A program made the position numbers and the translations under genes. From Terriglobia bacterium (GTDB lineage Bacteria > Acidobacteriota > Thermoanaerobaculia > Thermoanaerobaculales > Thermoanaerobaculaceae), in the NCBI GenBank assembly GCA_020073245.1, contig JAIQFQ010000028.1, positions 1-47,608 of the forward strand: a stretch of 47,608 nucleotides of DNA, written 5' to 3'. This document shows positions 33,227-42,185 of the stretch, piece after piece. Position 1 is the first letter of the stretch; every line of letters begins with the position of its first letter. Under the pieces are notes generated by a model. The model saw only the letters and a list, made by a program, of their open reading frames with translations, did not search any database and had not been told where the DNA came from.

Positions 33227-35374
33227 TTACCGCTTGCGGTTGGCCAGAAGCGCGACGAAGCACGGCTGTCCGCGAAGCGGGGCCCACGTCGGGTCCACCT
33301 CGAGCAGGGGGACCGAGATATGGCTCGGGACGGAAAGCAGCGTGTCGAGCCGGGCGCAGGCGGACTGCGGCTCGCCGACGGTCGCGTAGATCTGGGCAAG
33401 GTCGAGCATCGCCCATGATCCCGACAGTGCATCTCGTGTCATCGGGCAGAGCTCGATGGCGCGCATCCCGGCCGCGATCGCCTCCGCCTTGCGGCCCAGC
33501 CCCGCCAAGGCAAGGCCGAGGGCGGAATGGACTCTGAAATCGTCGGCCTGAGTGCGGAGCGCGGAATTTGCTGCGGCGCGAGCGTCGTCGAATGCTGCGA
33601 GTGCCGCGTCGGATCTGCCGAGGAATCGGTATCCCTGTGCGAGGAGGAGCGCTTTCGGCCGCCACATCACTGAGTTCTCCACGGCGCCAAAGGTCCCGTT
33701 CCGAGCGCGCTCCACGGCGGCCTCGTAGCGACCCTCGCAAGCCTCCTGTCGAAACCAATACGCCGTCGGCCAGCCCTGATGCGACACCGGCATCGGCTCG
33801 AGCGCCTTCCTCGCCTCTGCCACGGCGCCCTTCCACAGCAGGAGGTTGAGCGCTCGATACCCGTACGCCTCACACTCATCGGGAGCCAGCGAGATGACAC
33901 GGAGGAACACCTTGTCGGCCTCCGTGTAGTGCCGCGTGAGCATGAGGCCGTCGCCGAGATCGAACAGGTTCGCCCAGTCGAGCGGGCTGAGCTCGAGCAG
34001 CCGCCGGAATCGGGCGAGCGCCTCGTCCCATCGCCCCATCCGGCGGAGCATCGCGGCCTCGTAGAACACGAGTTCGGGGGTGTCGCCGAGCCGCTTGTGC
34101 GCGTCGCCCAGCTCCTCGAGCGCGCTCGCGTAGTCGCGGAAGCACAGGTAGTGGTACAACCCGAGGGCGAGGTGGACCCGAGGCGAGTCCTTGGCGAGGA
34201 GGAGCGCTCGCTCGATCGCCTTCCCCGCCTCGCGGCGGTTGCTGTCGGTCCGCTCGAAACCTCGGTGGTAGAGCATCGATCGCATCTTCGCGACCTCGGC
34301 GTGGGCGAGCGCGAACCCCGGGTCGAGCGCCGCGCTTCTCTCGAACATCGCGAGGGCCTGGCGGAGCCCCTCTTCGGACCGTTGGTCCATGGTCCAGTGG
34401 GCGAGGCCCCGCAGGTACGCCTCGTAGGCTTCGACGTTCGCGGTCGGCCGTTCGGTAAGGCCGAGCCGCCCCCGTTCCGCAACGGTGAGGCCAACCGCAT
34501 CGATCACACTGCGGGCGATCTCACTCTGGACCTCAAAGACGTCCTGCATGTCGCGGTCGTAGACCTCGGCCCACACCTGGGTTGCGTCGGCGGTGCGCAC
34601 GAGACGGGGCGTGATGCGGACCCGGCTGCCAGCTCCCTTTCCTCGGCTCCATTGGATCCTGCCCTCCACTAGGTAATCCACCCCGAGCTCACGGCCGATC
34701 TCCTTCGCCCCTTTCCCGACCTTCGTGTACTGTCGGGCAGTGGACTGCGAGATGACGGCGAGACCCTGCACCGCCGCGAGGCGGCCGCTGATCTCGTCTG
34801 TGAGGCCCGTAGCAAGGTAGTCGTCCTCGGGCGCGCCCAGGTTCTCAAAGGGGAGGACCATGATCCTCCTGGTCTGGCCCATCGTGGGTGGCTGGCTCCT
34901 GCTGAGCCGCATCCCAACCAGGAGCCACACCAAAACCGTGACGAGGATGAAGCCTCCCACTACAACTGCGGGCCCCCACCCGAGAGCGCGCGGCGCCACC
35001 TTCTTGGGCCTCTCGTCTGCGTGTTCGGGTTCGGTCACCGGCGTGACGGGAACGACGACTCGATAGCCTCGCTTTGGGATCGTCTCAACGTACCTTGACC
35101 CGTGAACCTCATCCCCAAGCGCCTCGCGGAGCTCGAAGATGGTCCGGAAGAGAGCGGTGTCGGCGAGAAACTTCTTTGCCCACACCCTGTCGATGATCGC
35201 TTCCTTCGAGAGAACCTTGCCCGCATGCTCCGCGAGCACCACCAGCACGTCCATGGTCTTCGGGCGGATGCGGACGACCGTGTCGCCCCGCGAGAGTGTG
35301 TTCAGGGAAGGCTGTACCAACCAGTCGCCGAGGCGGAAGCTCTGAGGCGCGGGGCGTACCGGCGTGTCGCTCAA
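33227..35374 (-). CDS. CadC-like winged-helix regulator with TolB-like and TPR domains
   Basis: A 715-residue one-component membrane regulator. Residues 10-108 are an OmpR/PhoB-type winged helix (FRLGDWLVQPSLNTLSR, RPKTMDVLVVLAEHAGKVLSKEAIIDRVW, YVETIPKRGYRVVV). One membrane segment spans about 133-155. Residues 168-290 are a TolB-N/FlgO-like domain (IMVLPFENLGAPEDDYLATG, DYLVEGRIQ). The rest is TPR-like helical repeats to the C-terminus. The start is a TTG 7 bp after a TAGGAT hexamer. It may control the nearby TonB receptor; its ligand is unknown. Confidence 0.87.
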   Translation of the reverse strand: MSDTPVRPAPQSFRLGDWLVQPSLNTLSRGDTVVRIRPKTMDVLVVLAEHAGKVLSKEAIIDRVWAKKFLADTALFRTIFELREALGDEVHGSRYVETIPKRGYRVVVPVTPVTEPEHADERPKKVAPRALGWGPAVVVGGFILVTVLVWLLVGMRLSRSQPPTMGQTRRIMVLPFENLGAPEDDYLATGLTDEISGRLAAVQGLAVISQSTARQYTKVGKGAKEIGRELGVDYLVEGRIQWSRGKGAGSRVRITPRLVRTADATQVWAEVYDRDMQDVFEVQSEIARSVIDAVGLTVAERGRLGLTERPTANVEAYEAYLRGLAHWTMDQRSEEGLRQALAMFERSAALDPGFALAHAEVAKMRSMLYHRGFERTDSNRREAGKAIERALLLAKDSPRVHLALGLYHYLCFRDYASALEELGDAHKRLGDTPELVFYEAAMLRRMGRWDEALARFRRLLELSPLDWANLFDLGDGLMLTRHYTEADKVFLRVISLAPDECEAYGYRALNLLLWKGAVAEARKALEPMPVSHQGWPTAYWFRQEACEGRYEAAVERARNGTFGAVENSVMWRPKALLLAQGYRFLGRSDAALAAFDDARAAANSALRTQADDFRVHSALGLALAGLGRKAEAIAAGMRAIELCPMTRDALSGSWAMLDLAQIYATVGEPQSACARLDTLLSVPSHISVPLLEVDPTWAPLRGQPCFVALLANRKR

Positions 35375-35387
35375 CCCCCAAATCCTA
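35375..35387 (-). promoter_or_regulatory. -10 element close to the CadC-like start codon
   Basis: Minus strand TAGGAT (35387-35382) lies 7 bp before the TTG start. The gap is TTGGGGG, so a G-run could also serve as a weak ribosome binding site. A poor TTGTTC stands 18 bp further upstream. Confidence 0.35.
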
Positions 35388-35464
35388 CATCTTGTTTTGA
35401 GGGGTGAACAAGGAAATCTGCTTGGGCCCGAGCGGCGCTAGAGGGCGGACTAGCCTGACACGGC

Positions 35465-35712
35465 TCACTTCGCGAGCAGTGCCGCAAAGCAAGGTTGGCT
35501 GCGAGGTGACGCCCAGCGCGGATCGGCCCGGAGCACGGGGACGGCGATACCGTTCGACACCCAAAGAAGGGTGTCGAGCTGACCGCGCGCGCTGTCGGAT
35601 TTATCCCCATCGCAAGGATCTCCGCGAGCGCGAGCTGGTTGAGGCAGGGCTGCACTGCCCACTCGCCAACGCGAAAGGCGCCGTCCCCGCGAAGGATCGA
35701 TGATGAGACCAT
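35465..35712 (-). pseudogene. Internally deleted remnant of a second CadC/TPR regulator
   Basis: The frame from the ATG at 35712 encodes GAFRVGEWAVQPCLNQLALAE, matching the start of the neighbouring regulator (SFRLGDWLVQPSLNTLSRG). About 30 codons later, in another frame, QLDTLLWVSNGIAVPVLRADPRW and then QPCFAALLAK match that protein's last 40 residues (RLDTLLSVPSHISVPLLEVDPTW ... QPCFVALLANRKR). The central 2 kb or so is missing, with the junction near 35575-35620. It is a dead tandem paralogue. Confidence 0.75.
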
Positions 35713-35976
35713 GCCTGCGTCGGGATACGCGCATCCGCACTCGAAGGTTCTGAGGGCGGCTCTTCCCGCTTCCTCGTCCTCCACAACTTCCGAGAATCGG
35801 ACGAGCCGCTGCTGGATGTCCTCACGAGCGCAGAATCAGAGATGGCAGCTCCGTCTCACCATCGTCGTGATCTCGAGCGAGCTCATCGTCTCAGGATAGG
35901 CGGGGCGTTCGTTGAGTCTTGCGAGAGGAACGACGCCGTGTCGCCGCGAGCCATCGCTCATCGGGAAGAAGAAAAG
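35713..35976. other. Non-coding stretch between remnant regulator and receptor terminator
   Basis: I see no convincing gene here. The minus-strand frame upstream of the remnant reads EVVEDEEAGRAALRTFECGCA but has stops on either side and no recognisable domain. It may be decayed sequence from the same deletion event. Confidence 0.3.
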
Positions 35977-36000
35977 GGGCGGTCCCTGGAGGGACCGCCC
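35977..36000 (-). terminator. Intrinsic terminator after the TonB-dependent receptor
   Basis: GGGCGGTCCC, loop TGGA, GGGACCGCCC: a perfect 10-bp stem. On the minus strand it is followed by CCTTTTCTTCTT, a good T-rich tail. It lies 24 bp after the receptor stop codon. Confidence 0.9.
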
Positions 36001-36024
36001 TTCTGGTGATGCGATGTTGCCGGT

Positions 36025-39012
36025 CTACAGGTTGAACAGCACGCTGCCGTGGATGTAGCGGCCGGCGGCGTCGTACGTGCCGAAGAAGCCTGCCGCGTTG
36101 CCGTTGGGACCCCAGCCCCAACCCATCGGGGGTTCCTTGTCCGCGATGTTGTTGACACCGAGCGTGAGCGAGGTGTTCTTGCCAAGCTTGTAGTTGACCA
36201 CGAGGTCGAAGTAGTTTTGTGCGGAAATCACGTCTGCTCCGAGCGCAGCGTAGCTCGGTACCAGGTCCGGGTTGGCAAGCGCCGGCTGGTCGCTGCCGAA
36301 CTCCTGCTTGGCGCTGCCGATCATCCGCCACGCGAGGGAGAGGGTGGCGGGGCCGGTCGACCACGAGGTGCGCAGGATGTGCCGCCACTTGGGCGCCGGC
36401 GTGCCGCAGCTCTCGCCGTACAGCCCGACGCAGTCGTACTGGTAAATGCCGGTGTCGACGAACACCTTGCTGAAGTAGCTGCCGATGAGGTTGAAGTCGA
36501 GCAGGCTCTTACCGATCGGCAGGGAGTACGTGACGTTCGCGTCGATGCCGCGACGCTCGAACTTCCCGATGTTGACGTTGGTGGTGATGGCGTAGCCGTT
36601 GCCGGTCAGCCACAGCGAGCCGTACTGGTCGCGGTGGATCAGGGCGCACAGCCCCGCGTTCGCCGTCGTGGCGCACGAGTTGATGATGTCGTTCATGAAG
36701 AGGGCGCCGATGGCGTCCTCGATCTTGATGTCGTAGTAGTCGAACGTGGCCGTGAATCCGGAGAGCCCCGACGGCGTGATCACGATCCCGGCGGAGTAGG
36801 TGTCGGCCTTCTCTGGGTTCAGGTGCGGGTTGCCGCCGTACAGGTTGTTGTACTGCGAGGCGGGGTTCTCGGGGATGTGGCCGTACTGCGCGGCGGTCAC
36901 GCCGGTGTTCGCGCACTCCGCCTGGGAGTAGGCAGGGGCGCTACCCGCACACGGGTCCACCGTGCCCTGGAGGTCCTGCGCCTGCGGCTGGAACAGCTCA
37001 CCGACGTTTGGCGCGCGGGTCGCGCGGTTGTACCCAGCGCGGAACTTGAAGTCAGCCGACGGTGCGTAGTCCATCTGGATCTTGTAGGTCGGGTGGACGC
37101 CGTTGACGTTGTAGTCGGAGTAGCGGTACCCGAGGTTGAGGCTGAGGTCCTTGGCGCCACGGGCCCCCTGCACGAGCGGGACCTGCACCTCGACGAACAG
37201 ATCGTTCACGTCGTAGAAGCCGTTCACCGGCAACCTGGCTCCGCCGGTGCCCATCCCGAGGTTCTGCTGGTAGACAAAGTCCGGCAGCGTGTTCAGGAAC
37301 TCCTTGCGGTACTCGGCGCCGAGGGCGAGCTGGATGCCCTCGGAGGCGCTCGGGAATGCCCAGCCGTACTCCCTCAGGTCGGCCGTGACCTTCCCGCTGA
37401 TGAGCTGGGTCTTCATCTGCGCTTGGAACAGCTCGGGAATCGTGAGCCAGTCGAGAGCGGCCCTGGTCACGCCGCCGATCTGGAAGATGTTCATCGGAAG
37501 GCAGCCCGCGGCAACTGCTGTCGGGTCGCTGCAGTGCCAGGTGCTCGGGTCGTTCGGGTCGCCGTTGACCAGGATCGCCTGCTGATAGCGCGCGGCGTGC
37601 AGGTCGTTGCGGTAGTCCGACGCCACGCGGGTGACGTTCTGCAGGCCGTAGACGTCGTAGTTCCACCCCTTGGCGAGCTCGCCCTTGAGGCCGAAGATGT
37701 AGCGGTACTCCACGCGGTCCAGGTTGTCATTCCTGGGCCCGCCCTCGACGTTGCGCCGGCCGATCAGGACGGTGGCGATGTCGTTCGGCCCGTAGCCGGC
37801 CTGCGTGCACAGGATGTTAACCTCCTGTGCGCTCAGCATCGGGTTGTCGCAGTTGACCTGGGTCGTCCCGGCGCTGCCGAGGAAGTCGGCCGAGGGCGCG
37901 ATCTCCGCGTTGGTCGTGTCGTCCATCATCATGACTTCCGCGTATCCGTGGAAGTGCTTGTTCCACTCGTAGTCGATGAACCCGCCGCCGCCCCACCTCT
38001 CGTCCGGACGCTGGATCGAGTTGAGGGGGTTGAAGTTGTAGGCGTCTCTGGCCGACGACCAGTTGATCATCGTGTTCCCGGTGGTCGGGTCGATCGTGTA
38101 GCCGCCGCCGTTGCCGGCGGGGTTGCCTTCTGCGTCATACACGAGGAACCGACCGGGGTAGGCGTTCGACGAGCCGCCGCAGGCACGGGTCGGCGGGATT
38201 CCCGCCACGTCGCAGGCGTAGTAGTCGCGCTGCCCCTTGTACAGACCGGAGGTCTTGCGGTAGTCCAGGTAGAGGGTCGCATGGCCCTTGCCGTCGGCGA
38301 AGTTGGCGCCGTACGCCGCGTACGCCTCGGCCTGGCCGCCGTCAAACACGCTGCCGGTCGGGTAGCTGAAGTGGCGCGCCGCGTTGATTGCCTGCGCCTC
38401 CTTGTTGCTGTTGTTGTGCTGGTAGCCGGACCCGGTCACGCCCGCCTTCAAGCCGACGAAGTCCTTGTCCAGGATCAGGTTGACGACGCCCGACATGGCA
38501 TCGGCGCCGTACACCGCCGAGGCGCCGCCGGTGAGGATGTCCACCCGCTTGATGAGCGCGCTCGGGATGAAGTTGAGGTCGGGCGCGACGTCGACGCCGT
38601 TGGAGCTGGCGCCAGCGCCCGGCATCCGCCGGCCGTCAATCAGCACCAGCGTTCGCTGGGAGCCGAGAAACCGCAGGTCGACCGACGCGGCGCCGCTCGC
38701 TCCGTTGGAGACCGAGCTGTTCTGCGCGACGAAGATCTGCGGCAGGTTGGTGAGGAAGTCCTCCAGGCGGTTGATGCCCTCGTACTGAATCGCCTCGACG
38801 TCGAGGCTGGTGACCGGCGCCATCGCCTCCAGCGTCGGCCGCGGGATCAACGTACCGGTGACCGTCACCTCTTCCTTGAACTGGTCTTTGGCGAGTGGTT
38901 TCTGCTCTTCCTGCGCAATCGCAGTCGCGCCATAGCCGAGCAGCACGATCGCCGTGACGAGGATGCCACCGAGAAGAACTGCCCGGTGGCCAGCACTCCT
39001 AATTTCTCCCAT
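36025..39012 (-). CDS. TonB-dependent outer-membrane receptor
   Basis: A 995-residue outer-membrane transporter. The signal peptide is MGEIRSAGHRAVLLGGILVT plus the following AIVLLGYGATAIAQ. A TonB-box-like EEVTVTGTLIPRP follows. The plug domain has DFLTNLPQIFV, VDLRFLGSQRTLVLIDGRRM and KRVDILTGGASAVYGADAMSGVVNLIL. The rest is a long beta-barrel ending GRYIHGSVLFNL. Of the iron-complex/vitamin B12 plug type without an N-terminal carboxypeptidase-like domain; the substrate cannot be told. The ATG at 39012 has GGGAGGAG 8 nt upstream; the open frame before it is not coding-like. It is the largest gene in the island. Confidence 0.93.
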   Translation of the reverse strand: MGEIRSAGHRAVLLGGILVTAIVLLGYGATAIAQEEQKPLAKDQFKEEVTVTGTLIPRPTLEAMAPVTSLDVEAIQYEGINRLEDFLTNLPQIFVAQNSSVSNGASGAASVDLRFLGSQRTLVLIDGRRMPGAGASSNGVDVAPDLNFIPSALIKRVDILTGGASAVYGADAMSGVVNLILDKDFVGLKAGVTGSGYQHNNSNKEAQAINAARHFSYPTGSVFDGGQAEAYAAYGANFADGKGHATLYLDYRKTSGLYKGQRDYYACDVAGIPPTRACGGSSNAYPGRFLVYDAEGNPAGNGGGYTIDPTTGNTMINWSSARDAYNFNPLNSIQRPDERWGGGGFIDYEWNKHFHGYAEVMMMDDTTNAEIAPSADFLGSAGTTQVNCDNPMLSAQEVNILCTQAGYGPNDIATVLIGRRNVEGGPRNDNLDRVEYRYIFGLKGELAKGWNYDVYGLQNVTRVASDYRNDLHAARYQQAILVNGDPNDPSTWHCSDPTAVAAGCLPMNIFQIGGVTRAALDWLTIPELFQAQMKTQLISGKVTADLREYGWAFPSASEGIQLALGAEYRKEFLNTLPDFVYQQNLGMGTGGARLPVNGFYDVNDLFVEVQVPLVQGARGAKDLSLNLGYRYSDYNVNGVHPTYKIQMDYAPSADFKFRAGYNRATRAPNVGELFQPQAQDLQGTVDPCAGSAPAYSQAECANTGVTAAQYGHIPENPASQYNNLYGGNPHLNPEKADTYSAGIVITPSGLSGFTATFDYYDIKIEDAIGALFMNDIINSCATTANAGLCALIHRDQYGSLWLTGNGYAITTNVNIGKFERRGIDANVTYSLPIGKSLLDFNLIGSYFSKVFVDTGIYQYDCVGLYGESCGTPAPKWRHILRTSWSTGPATLSLAWRMIGSAKQEFGSDQPALANPDLVPSYAALGADVISAQNYFDLVVNYKLGKNTSLTLGVNNIADKEPPMGWGWGPNGNAAGFFGTYDAAGRYIHGSVLFNL

Positions 39013-39576
39013 GTGTCTACTCCTCCCTTTCCTGTTCGTGGTGCGTGAGAGCTGCTGACCGAACGTCTTCATGCCGGGCGGGCCGGAGGCCCGCGAAAAC
39101 TGCTCGTGGAGCGAGGCCGTTGATGCGGAATCGCGTGACCTGCGGGCCATGCAGGAACGTGACGACTCCCGACATACACGCTTGACGCGACGACTCCTGC
39201 GACAAGCGGCACGTTCTCCCTTCTCGAATGCCGCATCACGCAAGTGCCAAACGTGACCCTGCGGCGCTTCTTTGAACGGTGCGAGGTGAAGGTTCCCGTG
39301 GATCGGGCTCACGGCTGCGCCAGAGATCGCGAGCTTTCGGACGAGGGCGCACAGAGCGGTCTCTTTGTCCCCGCCAGACGTCAGGAACAGCGCCGAACGA
39401 AGGCACTCGTCGAGTTCCCCTCCGCCGAGGTGCCGGGGGTCGGGCCATACACATGGGTGTCGCTGCGTTGGGGGTGATAGTCTGTCCTTCTTCCTTTGCC
39501 GCCGCTTGCAAGGGGCTTACGCTGAGTGAGAACGCGACGCACTTCGCGTGAGGATCACACGGCCATTCCCAGGAGG
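39013..39576. other. Long upstream region of the receptor gene, no gene seen
   Basis: About 560 bp without a credible gene; open frames on both strands are short and lack domains. On the minus strand it includes a perfect hairpin GCGGGCC-TCC-GGCCCGC (39094-39078) about 65 nt before the receptor start, and two related units CAGGAGTCGTCGCG and GGGAGTCGTCACG at about 39160-39203 that might be a regulator site. Confidence 0.4.
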
Positions 39577-39705
39577 ATGTCGAATCACCTCAAGGAAGAC
39601 GCAAGCTGCATTGAAGGTCGCCTGACGCTGCCCGAAAGAACATTCGGCGGGTCATGGCCGATCTTGGTGCTGCCGGGTCGGATTCGCCGGTTCGAGCACG
39701 CTTGA
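39577..39705 (+). repeat. Island repeat R, copy 1 (possible 42-residue ORF)
   Basis: Aligns without gaps over about 130 bp with 43105-43233 and, over its second half, with 40791-40860. It can be read from the ATG at 39577 as a 42-residue peptide containing LPERTFGGSWPILVLPGRIR. The centre holds CCGAAAG-AA-CATTCGG (39633-39648), the same hairpin position as in the other copies. Differences between copies are not concentrated at third codon positions, so coding is uncertain. Confidence 0.55.
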
Positions 39706-39850
39706 TCGCAGTTCCATGGTCCGTCCCAGCGATCGAGCAGCCATGTGTGCCCGATGCGGTGGAGACGACGAGCGAAGCGAGGAGCGGCGGCGCCGGGGAC
39801 CTTGCGGTGTCGCTCCTCGTTCGACTGCTGGCCGGCGCGGAGACAGAGTG

Positions 39851-40138
39851 ATGCAGCTTGCCCCCTTGTCCGCCATTCTCCTGCAGGCGATGACACGGCC
39901 GGATCCCCGGCCGCCCATGGATCTCGACAATCCAGTTGCGGCAATTGCACGGCGGGTGCCCGGCACTCCAATCGAGGAAGTCATCGGCGCCGTTCGCGCC
40001 ATGAACAACCTAGGGCTCACTCAAGTCCCCAGCGTGCTCGGGGCGGTGAGCGGACGGGTGACAGAGAACCCGAAGGACTGGATCACCCAGGAGGGTTGGA
40101 AGGCGCTGGGTATGGACTCATCTGGCTCAACGAACTGA
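39851..40138 (+). CDS. Small protein of the WITQEGW family, copy A
   Basis: A 95-residue protein of no family I recognise. It shares with the product of 42813-43136 an N-terminal LxAMTxPDPRPPxxLDxP segment, a central helix with NxLGxxxVP and the C-terminal signature WITQEGWKAxGMDSSGS. About 60 bp of sequence before the start is also similar between the two genes, including GGAG before the ATG. No signal peptide or membrane segment. Paralogy inside one island suggests duplication of a functional unit; the role is unknown. Confidence 0.65.
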   Translation: MQLAPLSAILLQAMTRPDPRPPMDLDNPVAAIARRVPGTPIEEVIGAVRAMNNLGLTQVPSVLGAVSGRVTENPKDWITQEGWKALGMDSSGSTN

Positions 40139-40187
40139 ACAAGATCAGGCATCGACCCCGTGCAATGGTCGTGAGAGGAGAGGAACG

Positions 40188-40550
40188 TTGGTTGCGACGC
40201 TCGAGGTAGATGAAGTGGCGGAAGCGAACGTTCTCGCCGCCCTCCGCAAGCTGCACTATTCCATCGTCCAGCATGACCTCAAAGATCCCCGGGGCACACG
40301 AATCGAGGCCTGGAGAGGTAGGCAACGCATCTTTGCACTGCTGAACACGGTGGTCTCGCCTGCGGAACTGCGCCCACTAACGCTTGAAGAGGAGCAAAGC
40401 CTCCGTTGCAAGGCCGTGCGAGCCGGTGGGCAGCCGTGGGAAGTCCGAGTCTTTCTGAAGTCCGATCTCCAGTTGGTCCGACTGGAATGGCGGCCACTTG
40501 GATTGCAAGGATTCGCGATGGATGGGCCCGACCTGAGGCGGGAAGATTGA
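40188..40550 (+). CDS. Hypothetical protein
   Basis: A 120-residue soluble protein (ANVLAALRKLHYSIVQHDLK, RQRIFALLNTVVSPAELRPL, VFLKSDLQLVRLEWRPLG). The alternation of helices and strands looks like a small alpha/beta fold, but I do not recognise it. The start is a TTG after AGGAGAGG. Another small gene follows 12 bp downstream with its own AGGAG. Confidence 0.5.
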   Translation: MVATLEVDEVAEANVLAALRKLHYSIVQHDLKDPRGTRIEAWRGRQRIFALLNTVVSPAELRPLTLEEEQSLRCKAVRAGGQPWEVRVFLKSDLQLVRLEWRPLGLQGFAMDGPDLRRED

Positions 40551-40562
40551 AAGGAGCGTGCG

Positions 40563-40787
40563 CTGGTACAGAGGAAGAAGGTGTATCGGGACGCGAAAAC
40601 AGGTGAGGTCACAATCAAGAAGAACGATCAGCGCCACCAGGCTAGGCCGGTCACAGAGACCGTGCCGGTCGGCCTCTCAGCCTGGACTCATTTCAGGGGG
40701 TCAGGTCAACGTGGCCCGCCAGCGGATCAAATGGTCATTTGCGGAATGGTGTTGGACGGCCTTAAGGGAAAATTGACCGATAGTTGA
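40563..40787 (+). CDS. Small hypothetical protein, possible CTG start
   Basis: The N-terminal part VQRKKVYRDAKTGEVTIKKN resembles small proteins of the type KxVYRDAKTGxFVTK found widely as hypothetical proteins. AGGAG (40552-40556) stands 6 nt before a CTG at 40563 in this frame; the next normal start is GTG at 40581, which would cut off the basic N-terminus. From about residue 36 on the sequence loses resemblance and may be frameshifted. It ends directly before repeat R copy 3. Confidence 0.4.
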   Translation: MVQRKKVYRDAKTGEVTIKKNDQRHQARPVTETVPVGLSAWTHFRGSGQRGPPADQMVICGMVLDGLKGKLTDS

Positions 40788-40790
40788 CGC

Positions 40791-40892
40791 GATCTGAAGC
40801 CGCCCGGAAGGACTTTCGGCGAGTCAGAGCCAATTGTCGTCGTGCCGGGTTGGATTGGTAGGAGAGACGGCGACCGAGGCACGGGCCCCTAG
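40791..40892 (+). repeat. Island repeat R, copy 3 (partial)
   Basis: Similar to the second half of the copies at 39577 and 43105. It can be read as DLKPPGRTFGESEPIVVVPG followed by WIGRRD, with no start codon of its own and a stop directly upstream. Hairpin CCGGAAG-GA-CTTTCGG is at 40804-40819, with one G-T pair where copy 2 has G-C and copy 1 has A-T. Confidence 0.5.
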
Positions 40893-40965
40893 AGTGAATC
40901 GTCGACTGAACCCAAGCGGCCCGCGACACCGCGCAGGGTATTGCGACAGGACTAGGAGAGCCACG

Positions 40966-42012
40966 ATGAGGTACGGGAGAGGGAAACGGACCCGCATGCG
41001 CGTGCGCCCAACGACGCAGCTCTCACCGGGTCGGGCACCTGGATTCGACTATACGCTCCAGCACAGAGGACTGAGCCCTGCTGCCGCGTTGCTCGTCGTG
41101 GCTGTTGTCAGTGCCGTGTGGGCTGGCTCGGCCGGGTCTCAGGTGTCGGCCGCGCAAGCGCCGCGTGCACGCCGTCACCTGGTCCGCGCCAAGCCGACCC
41201 CCCCCGGTCCCAGTGGACCCTACCTGGGTCAGAAGCTTCCGGGCATGATCCCCGAGGTCTTCGGGCCAGGCTTCATTTCGACAGAGAGCAGCAGCGCTGG
41301 GGGTATTGCGTTCTCACCCGACGGGAATGAGATCTACTTCGGTCGCGCCGGAATATGGGTCACAAAGCAAGTCTCCGGGGTGTGGACGAGTCCTGGACTG
41401 GCTTCGTTCCGGGGAGCTGCAAGCAGTTTTGAGCCCGGCATGGCGCCGGATGGGCGACGGCTCTACTTCGCCTCCGGAATGGATGGAGACGCGAACGGCC
41501 CCCAGATCTGGTACTCGGATCGTGCCGGCGATGGCTGGTCGCAGCCGACCAAGGTGGGGCCCTCGTCCCTGAGCGGGGGCAAGATGGCCCCGACGGCGGC
41601 GGCCAACGGCAACCTCTACTTCACCTCGGTCCAGGGTCAGATGGGCTGGTTCTACATGGCGCGTTGGAGCAGTGGGCTTCTCGAGACGCCCGTCAGGCTG
41701 CCGTCGACGATCAATGCCTACTCCCGCATGGACCACAGCTTCGTGGCGCCGGACGAGAGCTACCTCGTCTTCTCGGCCGTCTCCAGTGCGGGGCAGTGCC
41801 TCTACGTCAGCTTCAAGGGGAGCACCGGCAACTGGCGGACACCGGTCAAGCTCGACGCCAACGTGAATGCCACGATCAACCAGATCCAGCCCTCGATCTC
41901 CCCAGACTGGAAGTACCTGTTCTTCACGCGCTGGGATGGTGAACACGGCGATATCTGGTGGGTCGATGCGAGAGTCGTGTTCGACCTGAGGCCGGCGTCG
42001 CAGGGCCCTTAG
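40966..42012 (+). CDS. Exported PD40/TolB-like beta-propeller protein
   Basis: A 348-residue protein with a long basic N-terminus and a membrane/signal segment (PAAALLVVAVVSAVWAGSAG, about residues 38-57). The rest carries PD40-type repeats: GIAFSPDGNEIYFGRAGIWV, GMAPDGRRLYFASGMDG, FVAPDESYLVFSAVS, SISPDWKYLFFTRWDGEHGDIWWVDA. These form a beta-propeller outside the membrane, usually for binding. ATG at 40966 follows AGGAG by 7 nt. A longer frame from 40834 includes the repeat R region and is rejected. Confidence 0.82.
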   Translation: MRYGRGKRTRMRVRPTTQLSPGRAPGFDYTLQHRGLSPAAALLVVAVVSAVWAGSAGSQVSAAQAPRARRHLVRAKPTPPGPSGPYLGQKLPGMIPEVFGPGFISTESSSAGGIAFSPDGNEIYFGRAGIWVTKQVSGVWTSPGLASFRGAASSFEPGMAPDGRRLYFASGMDGDANGPQIWYSDRAGDGWSQPTKVGPSSLSGGKMAPTAAANGNLYFTSVQGQMGWFYMARWSSGLLETPVRLPSTINAYSRMDHSFVAPDESYLVFSAVSSAGQCLYVSFKGSTGNWRTPVKLDANVNATINQIQPSISPDWKYLFFTRWDGEHGDIWWVDARVVFDLRPASQGP

Positions 42013-42185
42013 GCTCCACCCGAAAGTGATGGATGGATCGATGAGCGGTCACTTCATCCAGGCGGATCAGCCCACCGTCGTCATCGATCCCATTCGGAAA
42101 GTCGTGGCGGAGGCTCAGCCGATGGCAGTGACGCAAGCGCTGACGGAGAGCCGTTGATTCGCTTTCCGCATGAGAGGAGGGAACG

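Noticed and set aside
36049..39048. 999-codon open frame on the plus strand
   Set aside because: It is the antisense shadow of the TonB-dependent receptor, which has full family motifs on the minus strand.
39236..39511. Minus-strand 91-codon gene upstream of the receptor
   Set aside because: Arg/Pro-rich composition with no ribosome binding site or domain; a GC-driven open frame.
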